This document shows positions 45,400 through 57,834 of a stretch of 64,000 nt of DNA, piece after piece. Where the stretch lies: the NCBI GenBank assembly GCA_013180625.2, contig SNVD02011052.1, forward strand, positions 124,001-188,000. Direction: 5' to 3'. The notes below the pieces were generated by a model. The model saw only the letters and a program-made list of their open reading frames with translations. It was not told the origin of the DNA and made no database searches. A program made the translations under genes and the position numbers. This stretch comes from Boswellia sacra. Taxonomy: Eukaryota; Streptophyta; Magnoliopsida; Sapindales; Burseraceae. Positions within the stretch are counted from its first letter, which is position 1. Each line of letters begins with the position of its first letter.

Positions 45400-48045
45400 A
45401 AGATTTCATCAAAATTAATTCATTTTTTTTTGCCAAATCCTTTAACCAATAAGCGGTCTTTGTACTTTACTAGTTTTTCATCGCCATTCCTCTTCGATTT
45501 GAATACCCATTTATGCTTGAGAGCTTTTTTTTTTTTTTTCTTTTGGAAGTTCTACCAACTCATAGGTATTATTCTTTAGCAAATAGTTTATCTGAAATTT
45601 CATTTTTTTAACCCAATTTTTGCAATCCTTATGAGTTTTAGCTTCCTTATAGCTTTTTGGCTCCCCATTATCAGTTTGAAGAACATACTCATAGTAGGGA
45701 TATCTTGTCGATCGATGGTTTCTTTCTCTGCTAATCCTTTTTAGTTGGGTTTTTTCAGTTTCTGATTGCTCCTCCAAGTCAACACCTTCAAGTACTAGTA
45801 GGACATCATCATCAACACCATTTTGGTCGTCCTCTTTATCATCTTGTTCTTCTTCATCATTGCCTTGCTCTACTTCTTCATTTGTAGCATGTTATGTTGG
45901 CAATGGAACAGAAGTAAGATCAACTACACCCTCATTTGAGCCTTCGGGTTGAGTGGATTTTTCAATATCCACCAATGTTTGATTTCTTGAAAGATCACAT
46001 CTCTATTCCTCACCAATTTTTTCTTTTCTGGATTCCATAGTCTATACCCAAACTCTTTATCTCCATCCCTGACAAAGATGCATGGAATGGACTTGTGTAG
46101 TTTTGATCTTTTCTCTTTAGATATATGTACAAAAGCCTTACATCAAATACCTTTAGGTGTGTGTAAGAAACATCTACACCCTTCCATTCTTTTTAAGGAA
46201 CTTCAAAGTTCAATGTTGCTGTTAGAGATCTATTGATGAGGTAACATGCAATGCGAACAACGTTAGCCCAAAAAAGATTTAGGTAACTTAGTTGTCTTTA
46301 ACACACATTTGACCTTCTCTACAATAGTGCGATTCATTCTTTCTGCTACACCATTGTGTTGTGGAGTACTATGAATTGTCTTCTCATGCCTTATACCATC
46401 TTGGGAGCAATAATTTCTTAACTCATGAGATCTATATTCGCCTTCATTTTTAGTACGAATACACTCTAGAAATTTTCCTACTTCCCTTTCAACCTTAGCA
46501 TGAAACACTTTGAAACTTTGAAAGACTTGATCTTTAGATTTCAAGAGGAAAACCTAAACTTTTTGTGAAAATCATCAATGTAAGTAACAAAGTATTTCCT
46601 ATCCCCTAAAAAGTCATTTATAGGACCACATACATCATAGCGTATCAAATCTAACATATTTGGTTTCTTTTTAGAAGAAGAATTGAAAGACACTTTATGT
46701 TGCTTCCTAAATAAACTATCATCATAAGGGTTAATAAACTTCCCTTTGCCAAAGGGAATAAGAGACTTCTTTGCCAAGTTTTGAAACCTCTTTTCATTTC
46801 GATGACCAACTCACTTGTGCCACAAATCTATAGAGTTATCTCCTATGATATTAAACTCATTCTTTTGTACCTTCACTTCTGTCTTGTACAAGGCGAGGTT
46901 TGCTTTCCCTCGAGCAACTACCATAGACCTCAACTTCCACTTCTTATACCGAAGTAACTTTTAAAACCATGCTTGTCAAGATGACTTTAGACATTACATT
47001 AAAGTGTAACTCAAGAATACTCTTTATATCTTTAAGTATCATTTTACATCCAACATCCATCTTTATGCATATGTCACCTATTCCTATGATCTTGGAATCA
47101 CTAATATTCCCTATCTTCACCATACCGAATTAGGAGTAGCATGATAGTATGTAGTTATATCGATAACCCATTCAATAGTTCGGTTAACTAGATGTAGGCA
47201 CTCTTCTTCTACAAATGAGAAAATATCTTTTTTTTTAATTATTATTATGGTTGCAATAACAGTCTTGTTGTCATCCTTTTGATTACCCTTATTTTTGCTC
47301 TCTTTTCCATATTCAACAATGCTTTTCATGTGTCCTTCCTTACCATAGTGATAAAACTCACCTTTTATTCTTGACTTGGATCTATTTTGAGATTTCCCAT
47401 GGCCTTTTGCCTTTCTTTTCTTACTTCTTCCTTTTTGCTCAATGACAAAGGCTTGTACATTATCTGTTCCTACAACCTTTCTTCTTGTTTGTTCATTGAA
47501 CATACCATTTTTAAATATTTTTGTAGATAACACACCATCATGAGCAGAGTTACTTATGGTCACTATGAAAGTCTCCTAGTTATATGGCAAAAAGCCCAAT
47601 AACATCAAAGATGGTAGTTCATCATCAAGCTCTATATTCATGGTAGCCAATTGATTGATTATAATTTAGAATTTATTTAAGTGTTTAGCTATACTAAAAC
47701 CTTTATCATACTTCACATTGTTGAGCTCTTTAAACAAAAGTATCTTCTTTGCATCAGTCCTCTTCTCAAATAAGGATTCTACCTTCTATCAAAGAGCTTG
47801 AGCATTGGTTTCACTAGACACATGACGAAAAAAACACTATCATCCACCTATTGCCCAATAGTACCAATCACTTTCCTATTCAATTTTACCCAATCTTTGT
47901 TTTCCATATCTTTTGGCTTACCTTGATCTCCTTCAATAGGCTCATGAAGATCTTTGCAGTAAAGAATATCTTGCACTATTGGCTTGCAAGTTACCCAATT
48001 TAAGTTGTTGAATTTAATCATAGTAGTACTATTAGCACCTTCCAT
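45400..48045 (-). pseudogene. Copia gag-pol fragment
   Basis: In minus-strand order: gag N-terminus (48045-47848; MIKFNNLNWVTCKPIVQDIL), gag zinc-knuckle region (within 47563-47117; FYHYGKEGHMKSI, first Cys lost) running into a protease-like WVIDITTYYHATPNSVW in which the catalytic Asp survives but the Thr-Gly is altered, integrase (46777-46541 LIRYDVCGPIND, TYIDDF; 46544-46263 TPQHNGVAERMNRTIVEKV), a linker (45777-45511; NWVKKMKFQINYLLKNNTYE) and the first part of RT. Several stops and frameshifts are visible. Not functional. Confidence 0.88.
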
Positions 48046-48228
48046 TATAGCCCCTTAATCTATCTTGGTTTTGTGTAGTAATAAATAATATCTAGTAGGT
48101 AAGCTTCCATAAAAGATTTGAGGGGTCACAATGTTGCTACTTAAAATCCAACCTCCTTAGAGAATTATAGTCTTTTTCATAGAGCTTTCCCTAGATTATA
48201 TCTATTTAAACTACCATCAAGAACCTCA

Positions 48229-48239
48229 CTCTGATACCA
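48229..48239 (-). other. Primer-binding site (tRNA-iMet) of the truncated copia
   Basis: The minus strand reads TGGTATCAGAG two bases from the 5' LTR. Confidence 0.88.
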
Positions 48240-48241
48240 CT

Positions 48242-48804
48242 TGTTAGGATTATAATGGGAAAACAAAATAACATAACAATCACAAATGACAATCAAGAAA
48301 GAGTAGAAAATTAGAACATGAGAATTTAACGTTATTCGGCTTCTTATCTTCATCCAAAAAAAAAAAAAACTTCCAAAAAAATTCCACTTTTAAAATAATG
48401 AAATTAAAAATGAATAAATCCTGAAAGAATCTTGAGGAACATAACCTTATACTCTTTCGTCACCCAAGTAGTTCCAATTTCTATGTTAGAGACAACTAGT
48501 GACAAGCCTAAGAAAAGATTCTTCTCTCTACCTCTCTCTCTTTTCTCTTTACTTGTACTTGTATCTTTGACTCTCACATACACGTCTATACATGTATATA
48601 GCCTAAACCTTGTCTAAGGCGTTTTCTAATAGGATAAGGCATACTTATCTAATAAGAATTTTTCTTTAATAACTAGTTTTCCTATTTTTATCAACCACTT
48701 GGTGGTTAGATTCTCATTCCAATTAGGACTCTAATTTACTAATTAAGTAATAACCCATCAATCCCATATGGATTTTAATTTGTAATATTACTAGAATTCT
48801 AACA
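48242..48804 (-). repeat. 5' LTR of the truncated copia element
   Basis: Starts TGTTAGGATT and ends ATTCTAACA on the + strand. It has no partner in the window, so its boundaries rest on the TG...CA ends and the adjoining primer-binding site. Confidence 0.75.
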
Positions 48805-49377
48805 TTAAATTCTCTCATAATGAAGCTCTCGGGAAGCCCTAATTAAGGCCATTACAATTGGTTGGAGATGTAATATTCTCCTCATAATGCTTACTTAAGG
48901 CTAAAATTTAAAAATATCATTGCTTCAATCTCCTAATTAGTCAATATTCTCCCATAATTTTATATATGTGGATAATTTGAGTACAATAATCCAACAATCA
49001 TCATCAATCAACAGTCGCTATAATTGTGAATTGTTAACTTGACAACTACTATTGTTTTCAAAGACTTGAATGCAGAATCATTTTCATGATCAAGTACATA
49101 CTTTAATTACCATTTCAAATATTTAAGTCTAGCTAAAGTAAACACTAATTCCTATTGGTTAAATAATAATATAAACTAAACTTGAGCTTTGAACAAGTAA
49201 ATTAACAATAAGCAATTGAAACCAATGCAATGTTTTATTTAAGTACGTATTATTAGAGTTGTTGAACAGTTTAAAAGGAGCTACAATTTTGCCATTTTTG
49301 CTCTAGACTCTAGGTAGCTAGTTGCTGTAGTTAAGGCTTGAAGCAAACAATTAAGGAGCAAGTTGATTCTTACCAAG

Positions 49378-49441
<64 letters not shown>

Positions 49442-49451
49442 CTGTTTTGAT

Positions 49452-49493
<42 letters not shown>

Positions 49494-49897
49494 CACATAC
49501 ACACACACACACACACACATACACAAAAGCTTTTGTTTATGTTAAGTGATAGTTAGCTAAGATCAAAACACAAATTTTATGCTTAATTAACACACATATC
49601 ACGTGGGTATTTGAATAATGTCTTATATGACCTGTAACATTAGCTACGCTTGATATTATGTTAAAATCATTAATAACCACTTCCCGCATATTAAGATTAT
49701 AGGTGTGCATTCAATTGAAGTATTTTATATTATAACAACTGGTTTAAACATAGTCACATAAAGCTAGCTTTCATTGGCGGAGCATAACTCAGGCCTAAGG
49801 GGGCCCGGGCCCCATCAAACTCAAAACATATCATTAAATTCTTTTCAAAACATTATATAATATGAATAACATGTGTTAGGTTTTATTATTTTCGTCT
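48805..49897. other. Intergenic, with compound microsatellite
   Basis: No gene is seen. Near 49776-49830, ggcggagcataactcaggcctaagggggccc resembles one end of an older repeat into which the next element was inserted; the other side would resume after 61985. Confidence 0.45.
49380..49519. repeat. Compound microsatellite (CT)n-(TA)n-(TA)n-(CA)n
   Basis: About nineteen CT units, then TA units, a short tctgttttgatct interruption, more TA units and about ten CA units. Confidence 0.96.
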
Positions 49898-50792
49898 TGT
49901 TGGTGTCAACTTGTATGTGCCATGCACATGATGAATTTTGTCTAACTTGTGATAAAACTAGAATATGATTTTGTTTCTTATTTTACTATTTCTAGAAGTA
50001 TATTTTAGGAAGTATTTGGTTTACAATAAATATATTTTTAGATTAGGATATTATTTCTTATATCCTAATTAGAGTAGGAGAATATTTATTTGTCCTAATT
50101 CCTTTAGGAGTTTACTTATATTTCTTCCTATTTTATTTCTCCGAATCCTAATGTGATTTTCATTTAGATTTTTACAAGATTTCTAAGAGATTTCATCCAA
50201 GCCTCTCACTATATATACCATGTTATATTTTCATAACTGGTTAATTGATTAGTCAGCAAGTTGGCTGATTAATTGGTTGATTTGTGAGAGTCTATGTCTC
50301 GACATTCCAACAATTAAAGAAAAGAGCTTCAAACGCAAATAGGAATGTCTTTATTGATTTGATTCTTTGAGTCTTTGATTCATGTATGAGAGATAGAAAT
50401 CGTACATGAGTTGTTGATTAAGTCTATGAGAGTTAGTAGACACTTGGGATAACTTGCGGGTTAAGTATTTATGTAATTCAATATCAGACGTCGTTTGTTA
50501 TATATAACTTAACAGTGTGTTATTAAGTTATATGCGACAGAGAGTGGGCAGTGTCACTAGAATTTAAGATCTTGGCGGGATTTTGTTTTACAAAGATTAG
50601 GTTAGTGTGTGAGAGTGAGTCAGCACTGTAAAAGATCCTAAAGATTGTACAAACAAGAAGTTAGTGAATTGCAACTTTATAGTTGTCAATAGATGTAGGT
50701 TTTATAACCAAACCACGTCAAATCCTCTTGTGCCGATTTGCTTTACAGCTTACTGTTATATTTCTTATAATTGCATACTTCTAGAACTCACA
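49898..50792 (+). repeat. 5' LTR of the SIRE-like element
   Basis: 895 bp, with a TATATATA box near 50210 that would serve as the core promoter. Pairs with 61088-61980. Confidence 0.93.
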
Positions 50793-50794
50793 AT

Positions 50795-50806
50795 TGGTAT
50801 CAGAGC
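50795..50806 (+). other. Primer-binding site (tRNA-iMet) of the SIRE-like element
   Basis: TGGTATCAGAGC starting two bases after the 5' LTR. Confidence 0.93.
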
Positions 50807-50855
50807 AGGTTCACTGAGAGATAAGTGAAGAAAACGATCACATTGATCTGGAAGG

Positions 50856-52508
50856 ATGGAGTTTATTCGCAATAGAGGATCCAGAATACAACCACTTATT
50901 CTTGATGATAGTAATTACTTATATTGGAAGATAAGAATGATAATATATATCAAATCTCTTCATGATAGGGCATGGACTAGTGTGCTTAAAGGATTGACAC
51001 CGCCAACAAACCTGAGGATGAATGGATTGATGAACAATACTGACGTTCCAGCTAGAATTCAAAGGCTCTTAAAGCAATTTTTGCAGTAGTGGACTTAAAC
51101 AATTTCGGACAGATTTCTAGATGCAAAGTGGCCAAAGAAGCATGGGATATACTTGAGGTAAAACATGAAGGTACTACATAAGTCAAAAGATCTAAATTGA
51201 TGAAACTTAATTCCCAATTTGAAAATTTAATGATGCATGAGGATGAATCAATTTCTGAATTTTACTCTAAGATATGTCACATCACAAATTCTGCATACAT
51301 GCTTGAAAAAACTTTCACTGATACAAAAATTGTTAGTAAGATAATAAGGTCTATTCCATATAAATTTCAACCCAAAATTTTAGCCATTGAGAAAGTTAAA
51401 AACACTGATGAGATAAGGGTTGATAAACTGATTGGCATTCTCCAAAACTTTGAAATTAATCAGAGTATTAGGAAGCAGAAAGGAAAGAGCATTGCATTCA
51501 ATGTTAAAACTGAAAAATCTGATGATAAAAGTAATGATGAGCTTGATGAAACTGATTCTAAATAGATTGCTTTTCTAACAAGAAATCATGTCAAGTTTAT
51601 GAAAAAAAAATTCAGGAAAAAACATCAAGAAAAGTCATCAAACTTAAACGAAGACAAATTCAGGAAGTTCAACAAGGAGAATGACAAGAAGAAGTCAAAA
51701 CAACCTGACAAGAAAGGGCAGATTTAGTGTTACGAATGTTCTGGTTATGGGCATATTCAGTCTGAATGTGCTAATCTTAAGAAGAAGAATAAAGGCCTGA
51801 CAGCAACCTGGAGTGATGAATCAAAATCGGAGTCAAAAGATCAAGATTGCATGATCAATTTTGTTGCCTTTACTGCATCTGCAGCTAATAAAGGGAAAAC
51901 TGTTATGTTTGACATAACAGAAAATTACAAAACCAGTGTTGATCATTCTGATAAAGAAGATGGACCAGAATACTATGAAGAATTGCAAGAAACATACAAT
52001 GCACTCTATGGTAAATGGCTGAGTCAGAAAGAAGAAATCAAAACCTTGAAAAAGAAAATTGAGGTGCTGGAATGTGAAAAATCCTATGCCGAAAACCATA
52101 TCACAGAACTAGAGACTGTTTTGACAGACAAAATAGCACATATTGAGAAAATTACAACAAAACTGGTTGAAAGCAAAAAGTGTATTGATCAACTCAAAAT
52201 TGGGGCAACCAAACTTGATCAGGTCTTAAGCCTTGGAAAAGACAAATCTAACAAACATGGATTGGGGTATACAGAAGGTAATATTGCATCTTCATCAACA
52301 ACTGTTTTTGTTAAAGCTTCAACATCAGGTAAGAATTCTGAATTTAATTCTTTAAAGTCAAGTCCTAATTCCAAGAACAATGAGACATTTGTTTCTCCTC
52401 TGAGTTCTTTCAAATCCAGTCCTAAAAAGGTAAGGAAATTCATTCCAATTTGTTACTTTTGTGGTAAAAAGGGACATATTAGACCTAGATGCTTTAAATT
52501 GTTGAATC
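50856..52508 (+). pseudogene. Gag of the SIRE-like copia element, broken and split by a LINE
   Basis: The start ATG at 50856 opens MEFIRNRGSRIQPLILDDSN, then NYLYWKIRM, the usual copia gag beginning. A stop comes after 77 codons. The UBN2-type gag domain continues from about 51190 (LMKLNSQFENLMMHEDESIS, FYSKICHI). Two zinc knuckles follow, CYECSGYGHIQSEC (near 51730) and CYFCGKKGHIRPRC (near 52450). Between them is a predicted coiled coil (EIKTLKKKIEVLECEKSYAE). This two-knuckle, coiled-coil gag is typical of the SIRE branch. The LINE insertion follows FKLLN; the same frame resumes beyond it. Confidence 0.88.
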
Positions 52509-52745
52509 TTTTTTTTTTGGAAAAGTTACTTAGTAATATTAATCCAAAAATGTTAAAATGTACAAAAATCCGAGGGGCATACCCCAAGATTACAAAAGGA
52601 CATGAAGTCCAAACAAACAAACCAACAAAGGATAGAAAATAAAGGCCACAAGCGGCCTAAACAATGAAAAACAAGCCACAAACGGCCTTAACAACATAAA
52701 TGAGAAATGACCACAGTCGGTCTAAATCAAAAAAATACAAAAACT

Positions 52746-53908
52746 TTAACCCTTTTTATTTTTCTTCTTCTTACCCTTCCGTACAGGGGTAGCTGGGGTA
52801 TCCGAATGATCATGATCAATCCTATCAATTTGATCTTCATTACTTAGCCTATTCAAAGGCTCAAATCGAGAGGGAGAAGACTTAGGAGGTTGTCCTGTAT
52901 TTATTCGCCCTGACGAAACGGATGCCTCACGATTGGTAGAACACTGGATAGTACCTAAAAGCCTACCCTGGTCAGTCGCGAAAGGAGATAGAGAGTCAGA
53001 ATCTGAGACCGACTCTGCACTCGAGGCTGTGGCCTTCATAGGAGGAACAACTTGCACTGGCAAATTTGCTGGAAAAGCAACAAGCTTTGGACTCTCAGCG
53101 ACCTTGGTCGCAACCTTACTCGAATTCAAAGGAGTACCATCAGAAGAGGTGCTATCCGAGTCGTTAGCCTCATTCTTATCCTGACCTGTAGTCTTTTCGG
53201 GTTCCGGACAATGGTGTCCAAACTTACAACATTTGGAGCAACGTTTTGGGACCCACTCATATTCAACTTGAATTTGGATGGGCTCTGGAGAAAGCTTGCA
53301 TATGAACTCAAAGTTGCGAATCAGATGGTGTTTTGCATCCAAAAGAACACATACCCTCGCATACTCCAATCTGGAGAGATCAGAAGTCATCTTGTCACAA
53401 GATAAAGGTTCTCCAACCATGCTGGAGACAATACTAAGACCTTTGGTTATCCACAGAGGAAACGGTAGGCCATATAATCGGATCCAAACAGGAATATACC
53501 TCAATTGATTTGTATTAAAATCAAAATGCGGGTTCCAAGGTTGTAAGACAATTGTTTTACCTCCAAACATCCAAGGACCGCGTGCAATGATGTTATGAAC
53601 CTCTTCCTCAGTTTGGAAGCGAAAAATAAGAAAACCCTTGTTCGTGGAACGGACGTCTTCTAAGCCACTAGATTTCCATGCACGCATGGCCAACGAGCGA
53701 GCAGCTTGAAAAGGCATCACATATCCCGGAAAGAAGCCAACAAGACATCTACGCCATTCGGCCACATTCTCATCAACAATCTCATCCGGGATCTTCAGAA
53801 TTGTCCCGGTTCCTTGGGGTTAATCCGAATTAGTTTGCACCGGGAACTCGAATCGGTGATTTTAATTTTGTCAGCCCAAGAGCCAGCAGTTGTCTTGGGT
53901 GAGTCCAT
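52746..53908 (-). pseudogene. LINE ORF1-like protein (DUF4283 plus zinc knuckle)
   Basis: From about 53765 to the stop at 52746 the frame is open for 339 codons. It begins AEWRRCLVGFFPGYVMPFQA and includes RFQTEEEVHNIIARGPWMFG, LRYIPVWIRLYGLPFPLW and RVCVLLDAKHHLIRNF, the DUF4283 RNA-binding-like domain of plant L1 ORF1. A zinc knuckle (RCSKCCKFGHHCPEPEK) and a Ser/Pro-rich tail ending in lysines follow. The probable original start is ATG at 53908 (MDSPKTTAGSWADKIKI); a frameshift between about 53835 and 53815 now separates it from the main frame. ORF1 proteins bind LINE RNA. It could be mistaken for a host zinc-knuckle gene, but position and ends show it belongs to the LINE. Confidence 0.88.
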
Positions 53909-54145
53909 CCAGTGAATATGAATCAAATACAATGCAGAATCATAAAAAAGAGATGGGAGAACGAAGGCAAACCAGTCACCGAAGCGGCTCGACTTCCAAA
54001 GTCGTCGGCATCTCTTTATAAACGATAATCCACAAGGAATATGCAGCTCGACCAAAAGGCAAAGTTGTGTGAAATAGCCTGAGGAACAATCTGGTCAGGG
54101 TTGATGAACAGTGATACCGGCCGGTAGAACAGTAAAACCGGAGTT

Positions 54146-54750
54146 GAATAGTGTCACCCGAATGAAGAGATGGTGATTTGAGGAACTTGCGGTTAGAAAC
54201 GGGTGATGCCCAAGAAGGGAAAGTTGGTCAGCATTGCTCGATCTACAAGGTGGTGGTGGAGGTGAGATGCAACTCGCCGTTTTCCGGCGAGAGGTGGCGG
54301 TGAATAGTAAATCCAAAACTTTGTGGCCTTGAACGGAGGTGATGCGGTGGGAATCTGGTGGTGCTGATGAAGGGAAACTTGTAGATCGTCGGCTAATCTA
54401 CAAGAATTTGATGGAGGTGAGATGCCACTCGCCGGTGACAGCGGCGGCCGGCGGTGAATAGTGAAATATCCGAAACTTCAAGGCCTTAAACGGAGGTGTT
54501 GCGGCGCGAATTTGGTGGTGCTGAAGAAGGGAAAGTTGTAGATCGAGATAAGGCCAACACAATGGTGATGGAGGTGTTGCTTCACTCGCCGGTTGGCAGC
54601 CGATGAATAGTAAATCCGAACACTGTTTTCGACGTTTTTGATCGCCTTCCGATCGGAATCTGAAGAGGGTCAAGAAGGAAAGTTTCCTCAGGCTATTCTG
54701 ATCTACAACATATGTAAATCTCAAAGGCTGATTCGCCGAATGAGCGGAGT
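54146..54750 (-). repeat. Four tandem ~150-bp monomers in the LINE 5' region
   Basis: Units start with gaatagt at 54146, 54302, 54456 and 54605, and a partial fifth starts gaacagt at 54751, giving periods of 156, 154, 149 and 146 bp. Shared words are ggccttraacggaggtg, ggtggtgctgawgaaggg and gagatgcmactcgccg. The units have diverged from each other. Confidence 0.85.
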
Positions 54751-54808
54751 GAACAGTAACTCCGGCAACCTTAATTGAGAGAAAATTTTCTCCCTTCCAA
54801 GCTCCCCT

Positions 54809-54840
54809 CCCTAAACCCTAAACCCTAAACCCTAAACCCT
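54809..54840 (-). repeat. Telomere-like repeats (CCCTAAA)4 at the LINE 5' end
   Basis: Four CCCTAAA units plus CCCT lie within two bases of the target duplication, so the minus-strand RNA would begin with AGGGTTT units. Confidence 0.9.
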
Positions 54841-54848
54841 TTTGAATC

Positions 54849-57831
54849 GTTTGCATAAAAGATCAAAACAGTTCAAACTGTTACCAAAATCACAACTATA
54901 GTGGGTTAAGAAAGACAAGACAGTATGCCATGTTGCTCTTACTACTCTTGAACATACTTCTTATAGTTTATGGTATTTTGACAGTAGTTGTTCTAGGCAC
55001 ATGACTGGAAATAAACAGTTTTTAACATATTTTAAAGCATGCAGGGATGGTAATGTCACCGATGAAGATGGAGCAAAGAATAAGATGTAAAGGCACTTTG
55101 AATGTCAAAGGCCTACCCAATTTTCAAAATGTTTTGCTGGTTGAAGGTCTGAAAGCTAATCTTATTAGTATTAGTCAGATTTGTGATGACAAGTATATTG
55201 TTAATTTCACACGAAACAAATGCATGGTCTTAGATAATTTTGGTAAATGCATTCTAGAAGGTAATAGATCTTCGGATAATTGTTATTTGGTAAAGATTGC
55301 ATTTCAAGCTAGGATTTTAGATTTAGAATTGTGACATAAAAAATTAGGACACTTAAATTACAAAGACTTGGTTAAATTAACTAAGTTAGGTGCTGTAAAA
55401 GGAGTTCCTAAACTTGATGACAAAGTTAATAAAATTTGTGGACCGTGTCAAATGGGAAAACAAATTAGAAGTTCACACAAATCAAATCCACATCTTAGCA
55501 CATCCAAAATACTTGATTTGCTTCACATGGATCTTATGGGTCCTATGCGAATTGAAAGCATTATAGGTAAGAGATACATATTTGTTTGTGTGGATGATTT
55601 TTCTGCATATACTTGAGTTGATTTTATTATAGAAAAATCTGACACTTTTGAAGCTTTCAGGAATCTTTGTGTTAAGCTTGAAAATGAGCAAAATATGAAC
55701 ATTGGAAGGATTGTGAGAATCAAAAGTGGTAATGGCAAAGAGTTTGAAAATGTTAGCTATGCTGACTTTTACAAATATCATGGAATTGATCATGAATTTT
55801 CAGCTCCCAAAACCCCTAAACAGAATGGCATTGTGGAAAGGAAGAATAGAACTCTTTAAGAGATGGCTAGAGTGATGCTCAATAGCAAAAAGTTGACCAA
55901 GAGGTTATAGGCTGAAGCAATAAGCACTGCTTGTTATATTTCAAATAGAATTTTTCTTATACCTGGCACTAACCAGACACCTTATGAAATTTTGAAAGGT
56001 AGAAAATCGAATTTGAAATATTTTCATGTTTTTGGATACAGGTGTTACATCTTAAATGACAGAGAGCAGTTAGAAAAATTAAATCCGAGAAGTGATGAAG
56101 GACTCTTTGTGAGATATGCACAAAACAGTAAAGCATTTCGAGTTTACAATCTGAGAACTGAGGTAGTCATGGAATCTGCAAACGTAGTATTTGATGATCT
56201 GGAAGATTATACAAAGTACTCACAAGAGGAAAACATAACCAGCTTCACAAAAGATACAGAGAAATCAAATTCTGACAGCAACAATAAAGAGATTCTATTA
56301 TGAAAGAGGAAACAATAGCTATTACACCTGACGTAACAATAACATCTGACAACTCCGATTTAAACAGAAATTCAATCAAGAATAAAGATGAAAGGAAAGA
56401 TCCACCCATATGGATTCAGAAGGCACATCCAAGAAGTTCTACCATTGGAACACCAGATGACATGATGAAAACTCGGAGCAAGGTAAGAAAGCTAGGCTAG
56501 TTGTACAAGGTTATACACAAGTAGAAGGCATAAACTTTGATGAAACCCTTGCACCAGTAGCTAGACTTGAGTCAATCAGATTACTACTTGCAATTGCTTG
56601 TTTGCCTGATTTTAAATTGCACCAAATGGATGTTAAAATAGCATTTTTAAATGGCTATCTCAATGAAGAAGTTTTTGTTGAACAACTTAAAGGTTTTGAA
56701 GATCCTAAACATCCTAATTTTGTGTACAAATTTCACAAAGCTTTGTACGGTTTGAAACAAGCTCCTAGAGCTTGGTATGAAAGGTTGACAAACTTTTTAA
56801 TCAACAGAGGTTATAAAAGAGGCAGCAATGATAAGAATTTGTTTATCAAACATGCATCTAACTATTTTATTGTTGCACAAATATATGTGGATGACATTGT
56901 ATTCGGATCAACTAACAAAAGCAAAACTAATGAGCTTGTTAAGTTGATGCAGGAAGAGTTTGAGATGAGCATGGTAAGAGAATTAAATTTCTTTCTTGGA
57001 TTGCAGGTTAAGCAAATGAATGATGGGATATTCATATCTCAATCAAAATATGCAAAAAAAAACTTGTAAAGAAATTTGGGCTTGAGAAATTAAAACCAAT
57101 GAAAACTGATATTAGTACTAACCTCAAACTTTCAAAAGACAATGCAGGAAAAGATGTTGATGCAAGTTTGTACATAAGCATTATTGGCATCCTACTATAT
57201 CTCACAACAAGAAGACCAGGCTTGTGCTTTAGTGTAGGATTGTGCACAAGATTTTAAGCAAATCCCAAATAATCACGTCTGGCAGCAGCTAAGAGAATCA
57301 TCAGGTATGTTCATGGAACATATGATTATGGAATATGGTTTCTAAATATAAAAATGATTATCTTGCAGGGTTTAGTGATGCTGACTGAGCAGGAAATGCA
57401 GATGACAGAAAAAGTACCTTAGGAGGATGTTTTTATCTTGGTACGAACTTAGTGTCATGGCATAGCAAAAAGCGGAATTTTATTTCTTTGTCAACTCTGA
57501 AGCCGAATACATAGCAACAGGGAGTTGTTGCACACAACTACTGTGGATGAAGCAAATGTTGAGTGATTATGGTATTGAACAAAAGCTTATAACTGTGTTT
57601 TGTGATAATACTAGTGCTATAAATATTTCCAAAAATCCTGTTCAGCATTCTAGAACAAAACACATTGACATAAGATACCATTTTATAAGGGAACTAATAG
57701 AGTCTAAGGTGATACACATTGAATACATCTCCACTGATAGACAATTGACTGACTTGTTCACTAAGGCATTGGATATAACAAGATTTGAAAATCTAAAAAG
57801 AGCCTTAGGCATCTGTAAGTTATTTGAATAA
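54849..57831 (+). pseudogene. Pol of the SIRE-like copia element, broken
   Basis: A protease with LWYFDSSCSRHMTGNKQF (usual DSG changed to DSS) is followed by the GAG-pre-integrase region (CGPCQMGKQIRSSHKS), integrase (LLHMDLMGPMR, VCVDDFSAYT, APKTPKQNGIVERKNRTL), reverse transcriptase (56602-57066; LHQMDVKIAFLNGYLNEEVF, KALYGLKQAPRAWYERL, catalytic YVDDIVFGS, LNFFLGLQVKQM) and RNase H (57547-57831; VFCDNTSAINISKNP, KHIDIRYHFIREL). Stops lie after FSAYT, after RKNRTL, after KEILL and after SKYAKKNL, among others. Several are one-base changes of common sense codons. Not functional. Confidence 0.92.
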
Positions 57832-57834
57832 AAC

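Larger units (their letters stand above)
45390..48804 (-). mobile_element. Ty1/copia element, truncated after the start of RT
   Basis: The 5' LTR (48242-48804), a tRNA-Met primer-binding site and gag through early RT are present on the minus strand. RT breaks off shortly after a FDEIFSPVVKMT-like stretch near 45400; the rest of RT, RNase H and the 3' LTR are absent to the left. Differences in integrase and protease sequence show that it is a different family from the copia at 13.9 kb. Confidence 0.88.
52509..54841 (-). mobile_element. L1-type LINE derivative with ORF1 only, complete at both ends
   Basis: Inserted in the SIRE-like gag-pol. On the minus strand it opens with telomere-like repeats (54840-54809), has a tandem-monomer 5' region (54841-54146), ORF1 (53908-52746) and a 3' UTR, and ends in A10 (the T10 at 52509-52518). 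TTGAATC flanks it on both sides (52502-52508 and 54842-54848). There is no endonuclease or reverse transcriptase: only about 230 bp lie between the ORF1 stop and the poly(A), so ORF2 is absent, not merely decayed. Because both ends are intact and the 5' truncation common to LINEs is lacking, it looks like a non-autonomous derivative mobilised as it is. Confidence 0.85.

Noticed and set aside
49338..49556. Open frame encoding SLSLSL and IYIYIY runs
   Set aside because: Translation of the compound microsatellite.
54797..54841. True telomere or interstitial chromosome-fusion point
   Set aside because: Only four units, placed exactly at the LINE boundary next to its target duplication, so it is linked to the element and not to a chromosome end.
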